A DNA stretch of 64,000 bases. It comes from Antitrichia curtipendula. Taxonomy: Eukaryota > Streptophyta > Bryopsida > Hypnales > Leucodontaceae. Under the pieces are notes generated by a model that made no database searches, had not been told where the DNA came from, and saw only the letters and a list, made by a program, of their open reading frames with translations. Below are positions 46,298 through 58,091 of this stretch, in pieces. The position numbers and the translations under genes are program-made. Within the stretch, counting starts at the first letter, position 1. Every line of letters begins with the position of its first letter. The stretch is taken from contig OX579641.1 of the NCBI GenBank assembly GCA_951230915.1, positions 5,642,001-5,706,000 of the forward strand. Direction: 5' to 3'.

Positions 46298-47457
46298 CTA
46301 CAAAAATCATGAACTATACCAGGAGTTAGTTTAGTTAAGAGATCGGCGTTCCCTTCGTAGCCAAGGAACCTGACGACAATGTCTTCAGTTCCGGCTGACT
46401 ACTAAGGAAACACTTGCAGTACGATATACAAGATACCTAGTCAATCATCAACAATAGTGTCAGGGAATCTAAGGATAGCAGGTCTTGGCAAATGAATAGA
46501 GTACCCCGACAAGGTACGCAAGAACATCTGATGTCCACAAGCGATCGTGAGATCACACGATGCCCATGAAGGGAGCACTAAGCGAGTACGTACATTGAGG
46601 AGTAGGCCACTGGAACCAGACAGAAAGGTCCACACACCAAGGATCAATGCGTCGTTGGAACCCACAACACACAGGTCGTTGGGTCACCCTTTTCAGAGAT
46701 CGTGTCATCCCACGATCCTCCTACCGAATTACGCCTGGAGGGAGTGAAATGCTAATAAACAAGTAAACGAACATAATTATGCAGGCAGATCCCAATCTCA
46801 TATCTAATCGGTCGTGTGATCCCACGACCAAAACATTCTAGGATCCACGAAACAGACATCCCGAGATCTGCTCATTAGAAAGAGAGACAGCTGGATCCCT
46901 TGGTCGTCGGGAACCAAAGAAGACATAGTCCCGAGTTAACGAGACCCAAAACCAAATTTGGTGTAGTGAATCGTTGCATCCTACGAAACCAAGATCGTGA
47001 GATCCCACGATACTACGATCCTGTGATCCTCCGATTTCTGGGTCGCTGATTTCTTCCATTCAGAGATCAACGGGAGTCACTAAACTTCAGAATCACCAAT
47101 TGTGGGATATCACGATCCTGTTTGATACGTACGCGTACTACTCTATCGTATATCACCGTATCTAGACTTTGTCCTCAACATACGACGGCACTGTGGCTGT
47201 ATTTACAGGCACATTAAGCTCTGTCTTCTGTCGTCTCCAAGTGAACCTCCATGTCACCAGAGCGTGGTGATCGCTTCACTAGGTGAGTTTATCCTAAGTA
47301 AATCTATTGCTCGGAGGAACCACCCGTAGTCGGACTCTTCTGCACTCTGAATCTACACGCGCTTGAAGCGTTTCACGAAATTGCAGTGGCATGCATTCGA
47401 CTGATGAAACACTGAGGCTCGAAATTCCACTGTAGTTGATAGGAATGCATTGCTTAC
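46298..47457 (-). other. Probable 5' leader intron of the transposase-like gene
   Basis: On the minus strand CACGAG|GTAAGC marks a donor with its first intron base at 47457, and TTTTGTAG|GTTC an acceptor with its last base at 46298. The joined leader has a stop codon before the ATG at 46254, so it is untranslated. Six palindrome copies lie inside. Splice sites are read from consensus only. Confidence 0.5.
46544..47116. repeat. Palindrome group in the leader intron
   Basis: Copies at 46544-46561, 46699-46716, 46811-46828, 46994-47011, 47018-47035 and 47099-47116. Variation falls mostly at the two bases on each side of the central GATC or ATAT, while the outer ATCGTG and CACGAT are most constant. 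Confidence 0.8.
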
Positions 47458-48240
47458 CTCGTGAATAACGGCCCGGTCAAAGCATCGTCCGCCTCCACTC
47501 CAATCTCGTCGCCTACACCGGTAGACACCGACTCCACTCCCCCGCAGCGTGCTCCACTTGTTCACGTGTGCAAGCGAAAAGGAGAAGCTGAAGGTTCGTT
47601 TCGGGTTATAAGACACTTGCACTGGAATTCAAGAGCTGTGGATTCCCGCCGTGAGTTTTCAAATTTTCAAGCGTTCTTTTTTTTCAAATGTTGGTTGGAT
47701 GCGTTCTAGATTGCCGAGCCGCAATCAAGACGTGGAGTACGTGCGGTTTTACACTTTGGAAGTGGAATGAACTCTTGAATTCCGCGCTGCTCCGACTACA
47801 AGGAGGGAGGGCGTGAGGCTCTTGAGTTTGTGAATGGAAATTCGCAGCTCCAGTGTTCCCTGCATTCCGGATCTTCACTGACATTCTGAAATTCGCCGCA
47901 TTCAAGGATGGTATCCCTGCACGGTTTCAGAGGAGTCAATGATGCTTCGAGCAAAGAGAATTCGGTCTTCCAGACTTTCATTTCCCGGATTTCACACGCG
48001 TCCAGGTCAATACTTGGACGAGTAACTCTGTGTCCCTCCACCTCAAGGCGATCTAATGACCTGAATACCAACATAACAGTTCCAGAATTGTTGTGCCCTA
48101 GTCTGTTCCGTGCCTAATGTGCTCTGTAGGTAGGGGACTTTTTTGGTTCAATCTGTCAGTCGATTTAGGCGAGGAGCGGAGGTTTGTTTTCCTTAGCCCC
48201 AGACCGCCTGCGGTTTTAGGGTGTGTACCAGTGATCCCAG
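47458..48240 (-). other. Putative leader exon and promoter side of the transposase-like gene
   Basis: GC-richer than the centre of the element. A minus-strand leader exon likely ends at 47458. Small frames exist on both strands, none recognisable. No clear TATA box was assigned. Confidence 0.35.
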
Positions 48241-48613
48241 AACTGCTTTACTGAATTTAGTGAAACATGTTACCTAGGTTATTAGGATTTAGTGCAATAT
48301 GCTACCTCCTCAAGACAAATGGGACTCAATTTTGGCTACCTTGAGGGTGAGTAGTATTAGAAAAAATAAAGAAGATAGGATTTTGCAAGTTTTAAAGAAT
48401 CATTGGGAGTACTATAATACAAAACAACCAAAATAGCTGCTAATTTCAATATAGAGGAAGTTGCACATTGCCTACCAAATTCTATTGTTTGTTGCAATCT
48501 TGACTAAAATCTAATTTTTTCAAGGATTTTTTTTAATACACTTTTAGCTCCTGAAGTTTTTCAGTAGCAATGGAGCAAAATTTAGCCACTTCTATGATCA
48601 TTAGTCTGTACTG

Positions 48614-49667
48614 GAATCCCTAAATGGCCAAGGCACCAGTTAGGTTTAGGTGGTTTCCGAAGAAGTGTTGAGGTGGCAACTTACAAGAAAATGCTCTAGC
48701 CAAATATTTTAGTATTCAGCTAAATTTTATATGGAGTTATGTTTTCATCCACATTTTTCGATGAGTGTCCTTTATACATGACATTTTCATTCAAAATTTT
48801 AAAAAAATTAGAGCAATTTGGCATTGTCATCTAAATTTTCTTCAAATTTCTTCATATACTAGTAGGCTCGATGCAACCCATTTATTTTTGAGGGATGGAG
48901 CTACACAAGGCCAAAAAATAGGGTTTACGGATTAGGATTTTTAGGATTTTAGGGTTTAGGATTTTAAGGGTTTAGGATTTAGGATGTAGGGTGCAAGGCC
49001 CCCGTAGGTGGTGTCTAAGAAACTTTTTTTGGAACCCTTTCTTAAGATGCAAATGAATTTCACTAAAAGTCAAACCGTACCAAATCCCTATTTTTAGTAG
49101 AAAATATTATTGGAAGATTCTTTTTTAAGTCTAACCGTAAACCCGAAAACCAATTTTGGGGCATGAATGATTATGATTTTTCCTATTCAAAATTTGTGCA
49201 AAGGGTTCCATTGCAATCTTGACTTCTTGTATTGTTCAAGGGTCTTGGAAATTTGCCTCAAATACTCTAGATTTTAATGAAAAAATCATTGACACTAGGA
49301 ATTCTTTATAAAAATTGGTAGTGTAGATTTTGAGATGTCATAAAATGATTGGGCTTATATATTTGATTAGGCCCTTCAACCTCATATTTTGGGGGTCTTG
49401 AATGTTTTAGATTTGGCATGCAGAAGGAGAATGAAAGTTTTTCATAGTTTTAACACCCTAATGATCAAACATTACAATCTTTCAATTGATACAAATTATG
49501 ATGTTGTTGTGTTTCCTTTTCCTATGTGATATTTAACATGTGTAGTTTGAATTTGTATGGTTACAATACCCCAAAATTTGATTCAACTTATCAAAAGGTT
49601 GGCCTCTAGTTCAATATAGAGTAAATTCAAAGAGGCAAAAAACAGGCCTTTGGTATTTAGAGGTTAA
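48614..49667. mobile_element. Nested TTAA-family element
   Basis: Left end CCCTAAATGGCCAAGGCACC and reversed right end TTAACCTCTAAATACCAAAG, the termini of the TTAACCCCTAAA family. The inside near 49,430-49,560 is related to 11,400-11,530 and, reversed, to 63,700-63,850. It is a relic without coding capacity, inserted into the centre of the large element. Confidence 0.6.
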
Positions 49668-50268
49668 CGTTTCCAATGAAATTCTAGAGCATTGGAATCC
49701 AAAACAAAAACAAATTCTCTAAAAAAAGAGGTAACTATTGAACCCCTCATTTTTTATTAAATGAAGGATTAATTTTCACCTGAATCCCCTCATTTGCAAA
49801 AAGAATTCACAATAATTTCAGGTTCACAGGTGTTCATACTTGATATTTTATATTTGAATGACTGAAGTCTTAAGGTCTGGGTTCCACGGTTATAAGGGCG
49901 ATTGTCCGCGGTTTAAGGACGCAAAGTACACACTTGTACGGTTGAAGTTTAACATGTGAAGAGTCATGATTTTTGGGTTTAAGGTTTAGCATTCAGGAGG
50001 GCATTGTTCATGACTAATAATGCTCAGGCTTAGGATTAATTCATTTCAGGGTCATGGTTATTGGTTTAAAGTTTAGGTGTATACTTCATGGTTTAGGGTG
50101 GTCAATTCTAGAGTCTTTGATTTTAGATAGATGATTTTCGGATTACCGGTTCCAGAACTTTTTGTTCAAGTTTTCTAAATTCATGCTTAATGGATTTTGA
50201 GATTTGTCACAAATGATTTAGAAATTATCACTAAGTAAACTTGTATTTGGACTACATCGTTCTTCTAG
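49668..50268. other. AT-rich centre, no gene
   Basis: Contains GGTTTAGGGTTTAGG-like degenerate runs (also at 48,920-48,990) that recall plant telomere repeats but are too irregular to call. No gene. Confidence 0.35.
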
Positions 50269-50806
50269 GTTACGTGGTCCATTTTGGGGAAAAGTTGCAT
50301 GGATTGTTTCCGCTCATGAAGATTAACTTCATGAGCGGAGTATTTACAACTTCTACATTTTTTTTTTCATCCCAACGTGTACTATTTTGAATAGGACTTA
50401 TGGAATGAGGTTTCTTTGAACTGCAGGACGGAAGTCCCATTTCTTAGTTACGTGGTCCATTTTGGGGAAAAGTTGCATGGATTGTTTCCGCTCATGAAGA
50501 TTAACTTCATGAGCGGAGTATTTACAACTTCTACATTTTTTTTTTCATCCCAACGTGTACTATTTTGAATAGGACTTATGGAATGAGGTTTCTTTGAACC
50601 GCAGGACGGGAGTCCCATTTCTTAGTTACGTGGTCCATTTTGGGGAAAAGTTGCATGGATTGTTTCCGCTCATGAATCTTAACTTCATGAGCAGAGTATT
50701 TACAACTTCAATCTACATTTTTTTTTTTTCATCCCAACATGTATTATTTTGAATAGGACTTATGGAATGAGGTTTCTTTGAACCGCAAGACGCCGGGAGT
50801 AACATT
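50269..50806. repeat. Three 178-bp tandem repeats with an internal hairpin
   Basis: Copies start at 50269, 50447 and 50625, 178 bases apart, the first two almost identical. Each holds CCGCTCATGAAG and CTTCATGAGCGG around ATTAA, a perfect 12-bp stem in the first two and slightly broken in the third. A fourth, partial copy lies at about 51,177-51,262. Confidence 0.9.
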
Positions 50807-50879
50807 ATATTCATTAGTTTGGGAGATTGAGGACCTCCCAAAATAATCATGTTGATCTCAACTTAAATCAACAACTCGC

Positions 50880-51270
50880 ATTTAAAATGAGAGGTTTGAT
50901 GTAAATTGACATAAAACCTTTCAATATTAGGTCAAATCTTGAAAGATTTTCTATCCGTTTAACTTGAATCGACTTAAATTGACATAAGACCTTTCAATTT
51001 TAGGTCAAATCTGAAAGGTTTTCTATCAATTTAACTCGAATCGACTTAAATTGACAAGAAAACCTTTCCATTTTAGCTGAATTGATATAATTCTTTTCGT
51101 TGAGTTTTTTTTAAATAACCTCTCATTTCAATGGAAAACTCCCATTTGAATGTGTCGTCGTTTTGAGTCCCATTTTTTAGTTACGTGATCCATTTTGGAA
51201 AAAGGTGCATGGATTATTTCTGCTCATGAATCTTAACTTCATGAGCGGAGTATTACAACTTCTACCTTTT
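50880..51270. repeat. Short direct repeat and partial fourth 178-bp unit
   Basis: Two to three copies of a 60-70-base unit with ACCTTTCAATTTTAGGTCAA and TCGACTTAAATTGACA, followed by a partial unit with GTTACGTGATCCATTTTGG and the CTCATGAA...TTCATGAG stem. Confidence 0.7.
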
Positions 51271-52189
51271 ACTTAAAAACTTAAGTTAATTATCTATACA
51301 ATTTGAAGACAGTATTTTTGTCTAATTTGAGTCAGATTTTTAGAAGTTCAATATTGCCTTCCAATTTGGTGTTTCAGTGAAAATCCTCCGCTGTCCCTCT
51401 GCCAATCCAGTTTGAATGCAAGCGCTTTACTTTGCTAAAGCCTCAGAATTGGAAGCCACCGGAAATTTATCATTGATTTAGGATGCAACTGAAGTTAGGC
51501 CACAATATACCCAGAAAATGCAGGACCTAAATCCAGTAGCGAGAAAAATGAATTTGATCATGAAATTGGGGTCTTCACGCTTTGCTATTCATATTTCTAA
51601 TTAATAGCAATAAATATATTGAGGGAGGTGACTGTCTCAAATTTTTTTGTCTTCCAATATAATGAAAGCATCTTGCAGTTTCAGTTATCTAATAATTTGC
51701 ACTCCGTTCTCATAGTCGCTCGCGGAGTTATAGTATTAAAACATGGTCAACTTGCGGTGCTTAAAAACAAAAATTTCAATTTTGGGGCATAAAAAATGTT
51801 TGTTTGAAAGGTTCTATGATGGGACTAAGGACTTTGGACTTCATGTTTTCCTGGATCTAACATCGCTAAACCCTCTTATACTCTTATATTTTTAGTATCA
51901 CCCTATGATTGAAGGTTTTATATATGATTTGAATCATTACATGAATTTTATTAGAATCGATTTCTATAAGAAAACACTTTATTTTTTCATTTGAGAGTTT
52001 GTTTAATTTTTGGGGCATTTAGACTTTCATATTTGAAGCCTATAACTTACTAATAGAGGAGTTCAAGACATGCAAGTAACTATGACTATGAGTATAAATG
52101 GAAAAGAGAGTAACTTAATTCTCATTTATGGTAAGTTCATGGTAACTTCATTTTCACTTATGGTAAGTTAATATTCACTTATGACTTCG
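51271..52189. other. AT-rich centre, no gene
   Basis: No supported gene, repeat pair or palindrome copy. Confidence 0.35.
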
Positions 52190-52818
52190 TTTAGGGTCAT
52201 GAGTGATCCGAAACCGTAGATTTCTCAGTAATGAGGAGGAGGGCTGACAGTGATTTCCTCCGCCGTCTCTCCCCTGACAGCGCCACGTCGACAGGGGGAG
52301 CTGGGTTTCCCTTCTCCAGTGCACACGATATCGAGTGCTCTCCCCCTTCACCTGATGTCGTGTGCAGCTGGAGAGTTCCCTTTCGTATTCCCTGCAAAGC
52401 TTGTGTTCCGCTGCGGAGTGTGCGCGAACTTGACCGATTCATGAGTGTTTGACGCCGCGATTTTGATTGTGCTTGACGGGGCGAGTTTGATTGTGCTTGA
52501 CGCCGCGAGTTTGATTGTGTTTGACGCCGCGAGTGTCCAGGAGTTGTGGGCGGAGCGTTGAAGGCGGTTGCGCGTGGGGCGTCGTCATTTACGAAGGGGA
52601 GGGAGGCGATCAAATTCCGTTTCCAGTCTGTGGGTGGGAGCTATCGCTGGTGGAGACGAGCGCGTGAGATTCCTCGTTTTGGCGACCCAGCATTTGCTGG
52701 TGGAGACGGACGTGCAAGGTGGTGGAAGTTGGCGGCCAAGCATTTGCCGAAGGAGACGTTTCGTGAGCTGCGCACCGGATTTGTTGTGGCGAATGTGTGC
52801 GCGAACTTGACTCCAGAG
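52190..52818 (+). other. Putative 5' leader exon of the right-arm gene with 24-bp repeats
   Basis: GC-rich block ending at a donor CCAGAG|GTGAGT (52818/52819). At about 52449-52534 a 24-base unit (TTGACGCCGCGAGTTTGATT plus four more bases) is repeated about 3.5 times in exact register. Spliced to 53346 the frame leading to the ATG at 53384 has a stop codon, so the exon is read as untranslated. A 138-codon frame on the other strand is a by-product of the repeats. Confidence 0.45.
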
Positions 52819-53345
52819 GTGAGTTTCCTGCACATTCTTCCGCCGATGTTCATTGTTTGAGTTTTTTATTTCCATTTGCACAGACTGGCTTCATTTCTAG
52901 AGGGAGAGAACTACCGATTCAAGTGCGCGGCGTTAGACAGTCTTCATAATTATACTTGAGCTCCTAATTATCCTTTCCACTTTCCAGCTCGCATCCCTTC
53001 TCGACTGAAATCCCCCATTTACATTATTATTTTGAATGTTCTCAGTTCTCAAATGATGCATGTAGTAAGACAGTCATGGCATTGCTTGTTTTGAAATCTA
53101 TACTAGGCATGTTCTGCATTAATTTCCTAGTATCGTGACTTTTCGGTTTCAATTGGCCTGAATGTGTCGTCGTTGAAGGTTGCAATTTCTAGTTTTGTGC
53201 TGAATGTGATCAGGCTTGAATTATGGCAGTAAGATAGTCCAATGCATCTGGAAAATATTGTTTTGCTGTCGAAACTAGTCTTCACATTCTGTTGTACTGA
53301 TTGGATCGTATGACTTTTTTTTGGCATCCGTCGATTTTTGTACAG

Positions 53346-53436
53346 TTGTATTGCATTCCGGACTTGGGCAAGCTGTCGGTACGATGGCAGGGACTTCAGC
53401 TCTGCGTACAGGAGGTCAAGTAGATTGGAACGCCTC
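53346..53436 (+). other. Start exon of the right-arm gene
   Basis: Acceptor TTTTTGTACAG at 53345, ATG at 53384, donor GCCTC|GTAAGT after 53436. It encodes 17 residues (MAGTSALRTGGQVDWNA) plus two bases that join the next exon in phase to give Ser. Confidence 0.55.
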
Positions 53437-53675
53437 GTAAGTTTCTAAATGCAACCCTCATTTCCTTTTCGTGCATGCAATGCAAAGCTTTAGAACAGTG
53501 CAATTAAAACTAGGGTGAAGGCTGTTGTTGTTGTCCTGTGATTTAGGGTACTCTGCACTCTCTTTACTCTTTGTTACAAACCCTGTCGAGAGTTACGGTA
53601 GTGCAAATCAATAGAACAATACACGGTAATAAGTATCCCACCTTATTACCGTGCTTTGAACCCCTAAACCCGTGC

Positions 53676-54303
53676 ATCGTGAGATATCACGATAGGTTAC
53701 AATTTCAAGATATTAGAGGACTGTCCATCGTGGGATCCCACGATTAAGGCTCATGGAAGAGCCTAATTATGTCCCGAGGACCGTTCTCGCTGGAGTAGAA
53801 CACGCCACATCGTGGGATCCCCCGATGAAATGTCGTAGAGACTCTAAGGAAATGCAAACCAAACCTCAAGTGCAAATGAGGAAGGAACGAAATCCGACAT
53901 CGTGGGACATCACGATGCATCATTGTGTGCCGCCTCATCGAACACAGACGAATAGGTGAATAGGCCTCAAAGATTACTCATCGTGGGATCTCACGATCGA
54001 TGTAGACAATACCCTGTGAAAATCATTAATAGAAGGCGGCCGTGAAATATTCCGAAAGCATGACCGACATACTTCAGAGGTCATCGTGATTTCCTACGAT
54101 GTCTATGCCATCATGATATCCTACGATCTAGAAGCTCTCGTGATAGCCTTACACTCCACCGTCCAGTTAGTTAGGCGATATCCCGTTCTATATTGTCCCA
54201 AAACAAGGAGTAGGCGTCATAACAACTGCTAACTAGAATGAATCACAGATGTCTTACGTCTCAAGGAAATGTCATAAAATCAACAATCGTGATATCCCAC
54301 GAT
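53676..54303. repeat. Eight palindromes in intron 1 of the right-arm gene
   Basis: Copies at 53676, 53727, 53809, 53899, 53980, 54083, 54110 and 54286 (18 bases each). 53727-53744 is a perfect ATCGTGGGATCCCACGAT. This is the densest group outside the 41-bp array and lies wholly in the 961-base intron 53437-54397. Confidence 0.85.
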
Positions 54304-54397
54304 CGTGCTTGTAATACAAGCATATAGAGAGAATTAGCATTGCAAGACTATTGATTTTCCATCTCCCTCACTAACATCACTGTCTACAATGCTGCAG

Positions 54398-55721
54398 AGA
54401 ACATCAATTCGATGACGGTCCGGAAGATTGTTCACCGAGGAAGCTTAGTCACTTTGTCGACTCCTGGATCCGCGACTTCAAGTACAAAGGTCCACATAAA
54501 CCTGGAGCTATATTCCGATGCGACCAAAGCGTTACGGAATGGGGCCTGGTCTGGAAGGTTGACAATGACGGATCAGCTTTGATTCTTCCCTCTATTTTGA
54601 ACAACGGCAAGGGACATGGAACAGGCGGTCTCAAGGTCGTGGAAGTGCAAGGACTTGACAACAAAACAGCGCTTCTTGTCATAGAAGAGAAGGTACCCCT
54701 ATCCATTGAGTCCATTACCTACGGCTTCATCCTCGACTACGAGACGATGAGCATGGGACTCTGTGAGACCATGATAGCCAAGGCGCATTTGATGTGCAAG
54801 GACCCCGCGAAGCCTTCTTGGAAGCCTCAAGAAATGAAGAACCAATGGGATATCATTTAGGAAGATTTGGCTGAATCGAGTGCTGCCCCCAAGGCAGTCA
54901 AAGAGGATGCTCCCAAACCATCACCGGCCAAGAAGACCGAGAAGAGGAAGTCAGTGGTTGGAGCTCCAGGCGATGACGATGATGTCGGACAGGGTTCAGC
55001 CGGAAAGAGGAAGAAAGCTGAGACCCCGCTTTTGCTGCACGAGGCTGTCGCTCTAGGGGAAGCAGAGATCAAGAAGATGCGACCGGAGCAAATGATGGCA
55101 ATGAAGACATTGTACGAGAAATCCTTTAGTGGCTTCTACAGATGGGGAAGAAAAGCCCTTCGTGACAAAAATGGGGAGCTGATCCGCGTGAACATGAAGT
55201 GCCTGCACGAGGCATCAAAAGCACTGCTCGTATATAGGGCCATCGATCTTGAACGGCTGGACAGAGTCACGAGAAAGGCACGTATCACGCCAGAGTATGA
55301 CTCAGAGAGCAGAGTGATTATAGTCCTCCCACTTAAAGTTGGCCCATACGGCCCAAATGGCGTGGTGACGCACTACGAGAAGACACCACCGAAACCAGAA
55401 ATCTTTGAAGACCCGAAGACGCAATACTTCATTATTGGGGGACAGCACACTGTCAAGGCCTTCAAGAACCTGATTGATGCTAATGAAATTCCCGAGGCCG
55501 ACAAAAAGCTCGCGTCTACGTTCTACATCATTCCAGTCTGGACACCCAAGGTCAACCACGGAGACCTACTACACTTCTCGCGGGCACTGAACCAGAATCT
55601 CGCTGGTGAATAGAAGGAGATGAATTTCACCAAGCAACTCTTGTACGCAAGAACGAAATGGCGCAGTATGGGAAGTCTGCAGCCCGCCATAATGGGGAGA
55701 ACTCACACGCAAGAGTATAAT
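54398..55721 (+). pseudogene. Exon 2: unknown domain plus ParB/DGQH-like segment
   Basis: Frame is open from the acceptor GCTGCAG at 54397 to the donor TATAAT|GTAAGA except for TAG at 54858 and 55611. The first 150 codons (FVDSWIRDFKYKG, EWGLVWKVDNDG, TYGFILDYETMSMG) are not recognised. After a Lys/Pro/Asp-rich linker with a KRKK nuclear-signal-like run comes a helical part and then QYFIIGGQHTVKAFKNL (about 55,420-55,470). This resembles the GxHR core of ParB/sulfiredoxin-fold and DGQH-R proteins, with Thr where Arg is usual. The resemblance is by motif only. Confidence 0.45.
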
Positions 55722-55779
55722 GTAAGATTCCAATTCATACTTATGTTGACTCTGCATCTCAATGGAACACTTAGCAGTC

Positions 55780-56152
55780 ATCGTGGGATCCCATGATCGA
55801 CTTGTGCTTACAAACATAAGCAGACGAAATTGTAATGAAATCACTGTGGGTTCCACCATAGCTCCGGCAAAGCATTCTCAAATCCTCGGTGGACAAAAAT
55901 AAGGTCTGTGTGATATGGTTTCTGGCTTCATTTCTAGGAATTGTATTGTGGATTCCTGTTCTTGACTTTTCGGATCAACTATCGGATTATCAATCGTGTG
56001 ATCCCACGATGTCCATGTTTGTGTTCTACTTCCATTTCCTTCACAATGCCGTCATTGTAATATCCTCTGATGGTTTTCTAGTCTATCCCACACAACTGAC
56101 GCTATGCCGATTTGTTTTACTGTAACTATCGATGATCGTGGGATCTTACGAC
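55780..56152. repeat. Three palindromes in intron 2
   Basis: Copies at 55780-55797, 55993-56010 and 56135-56152, all inside the 493-base intron 55722-56214. Confidence 0.8.
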
Positions 56153-56214
56153 TTCGTATCCCATTCATGGTGTAAACCTCATCATTGGATACTCACTTTG
56201 ACTCTGTTGTGCAG

Positions 56215-57575
56215 GCATTTCATCCATGCTTGGTGACAATCTTTGCGGGTGTGAAGACTGTTGATAACTCGGAACTGCGAATACCCCTGCTCTTCCTGGA
56301 GGACGACGTCGACGTAAAGAGGTGGATCGACATTGAGGAGAAATTCATGAAAGGATATCTTCCCGATGGAACGGGCCTGGTCGATGTATGCGGGAAGCAG
56401 GAGCGAAAACCCCTAACGCAGAACGACTTCAAGACGCTCTATGGACTTTGACCGGAGGACATAAACTACCTTGCGGATCAAGTGGAAGCCAACGTCCTCT
56501 GTGTAAAGAGTTCGAGGATGACAAGTCAGAAGAGTGGCCGGCAGAATTTCAAAATCATCCTCTCAATACCGCTGGTGCAAGATTGAGGCTGGTGAGGGCC
56601 ATGAAGAACGAGCTCTTGGCACACTATACAAATCAACTGTTGCCCATGAGGAAGATGGAGTATGTACCATATCCGGAATCCACTTGGGAGAACTTTGCGA
56701 CCGAGAAGGACATCGGAAGCGACGAATTAGATTTGTGGGTGAACAAGGCCATGGAAGTCCCTGCTGGGAAGAAGTGGTTGGAAGGCAGGACAAAGGGATT
56801 GAACAAGACGTTCGACCCAAAGGACCTCCCCGAATTCGTCATTAATATGTGGGAGTCGTTCTTCAAGTCCGCTGTGGAGGATGAAGTGACACAGGCGCAT
56901 GTACATGATTTCTCGAAGCACTATCTGTGCAAAATGATGGATGAGAGAACCTGGAATATCAACAAAACTTTGTCGGCCCCATACGTCAAGGCATGGCGGG
57001 GAAAGAAGAAGCGTCACCTTTACATCTGGTTCATGTTTGAGGAAGCATCCTATAGATCCCGTACGAAGATGCTGGAGTTTGGAAAACTGAACAGACTCTT
57101 CAATGCTCTGGAGTTCTACGACCCTAAGGACAAGACTGTCTCACCACAGGCTGGCGCCGTCCTCATCACAGATGCCGAGGGATTCCACACTATTGCGAGC
57201 TATCTCGAGAAAAGAGATGAGGAGATGAGAGCAAGGTTGTGGGACTGGCACGTTGTGACTTACATGGCTGGGCCGGACGACTTCTTCCCTATGTCACCGG
57301 CCGGGGAGGGGTTCAACGTCTTTCTCGTCTTCATCTTCGAGCACATCCCTCACGGAACCAAGCACGATTCCTTCAAAGCCTACTTCCCTGGACTAACTGA
57401 TCTGAAGCAGACTTACAGATCGCAAGACATGAAGGATGTCCACCCGTATTGGCGACGACCGCATGTGTCGTACCTGAAGATCAAGACGGCGGAGGAGATA
57501 TTTAAAGGACTCGCATACACCGACCTTGTCCTCGTGAATGTCAACGGCGGTCCCGAGTTCACCTACCTGGGACTG
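56215..57575 (+). pseudogene. Exon 3: large unrecognised domain
   Basis: Opens after TTGTGCAG and reads AFHPCLVTIFAGVKT onward in phase. TGA at 56449 is followed in the same frame by PEDINYLADQVEANVLCV, so the stop looks secondary. From about 56,510 the coding frame is another one and stays open for over 1 kb, with WRGKKKRHLYIWFMFEEASY, LITDAEGFHTIASYLEKRDE and SYLKIKTAEEIFKGLAY. It ends at TACCTGGGACTG|GTAAGG. I do not recognise a family. Confidence 0.5.
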
Positions 57576-57675
57576 GTAAGGTCTTGGGCTCCACAATCTT
57601 CCTTTCATTTCGAGCAACACAATGTTTTGGTCCTGCCAGTTCCAGGCACACTAACAACTGATTGGTGTATTTCAG

Positions 57676-57966
57676 AATTTAGGAGGTGTTCAAGTGCTGG
57701 AGGTAGTGCATTCCGCTGAAGCTGTGACGGCAAGTGAGGTCTTCGCCAAACAGATTTGGGACGACAAGGAAGCACCCGCGGCAGCTCCTCCAGTTCCAGA
57801 AGGCACCGGCGAGGCCGAGGATCAACCGGACATGGAGGCTGATAATGACGAAATCAACCCATCCGATCCTCTAGATTCCCATGACGAGCATGAGGACAAT
57901 ATAGTGAATGAGGTCATCGACGAATCCCATGAACGTACAGGAACAAGGTCGGTTGATCACAATGAG
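57676..57966 (+). pseudogene. Exon 4: acidic linker of the right-arm gene
   Basis: A 100-base intron (57576-57675) joins CTG to AAT in phase 0, giving YLGLNLGGVQVLEVV. Most of the exon is Asp, Glu and Pro-rich and probably disordered. Donor AATGAG|GTTAGT. Confidence 0.55.
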
Positions 57967-57991
57967 GTTAGTGTGCGTTAATTGCTGAACC

Positions 57992-58009
57992 ATCGTGAGA
58001 TCCCCTGAT
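57992..58009. repeat. Palindrome in intron 4
   Basis: ATCGTGAGATCCCCTGAT inside the 125-base intron 57967-58091. Confidence 0.8.
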
Positions 58010-58091
58010 CTTGGGAAGCTCAAATTAGTGATTTCTGGTGTTTGATTGGGATTCTAAATGTCCAAGTGATTTGTTTTTGGATTCGACGCAG

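Noticed and set aside
48920..48990. Interstitial telomere repeat
   Set aside because: TTTAGGGTTTAGG-like runs are irregular and too short to call.
52197..52613. 138-codon minus-strand frame with SRRQAQSN repeats
   Set aside because: A by-product of the 24-bp tandem repeat in the putative leader exon.
54857..55072. Antisense frame opposite the Lys/Pro-rich linker
   Set aside because: Low-complexity Ser/Ala product opposite a better supported exon.
54858..55613. Alternative genetic code or programmed readthrough of TAG
   Set aside because: The transposase-like gene and the germin genes give no sign of it, and frameshifts in the same gene fit decay better.
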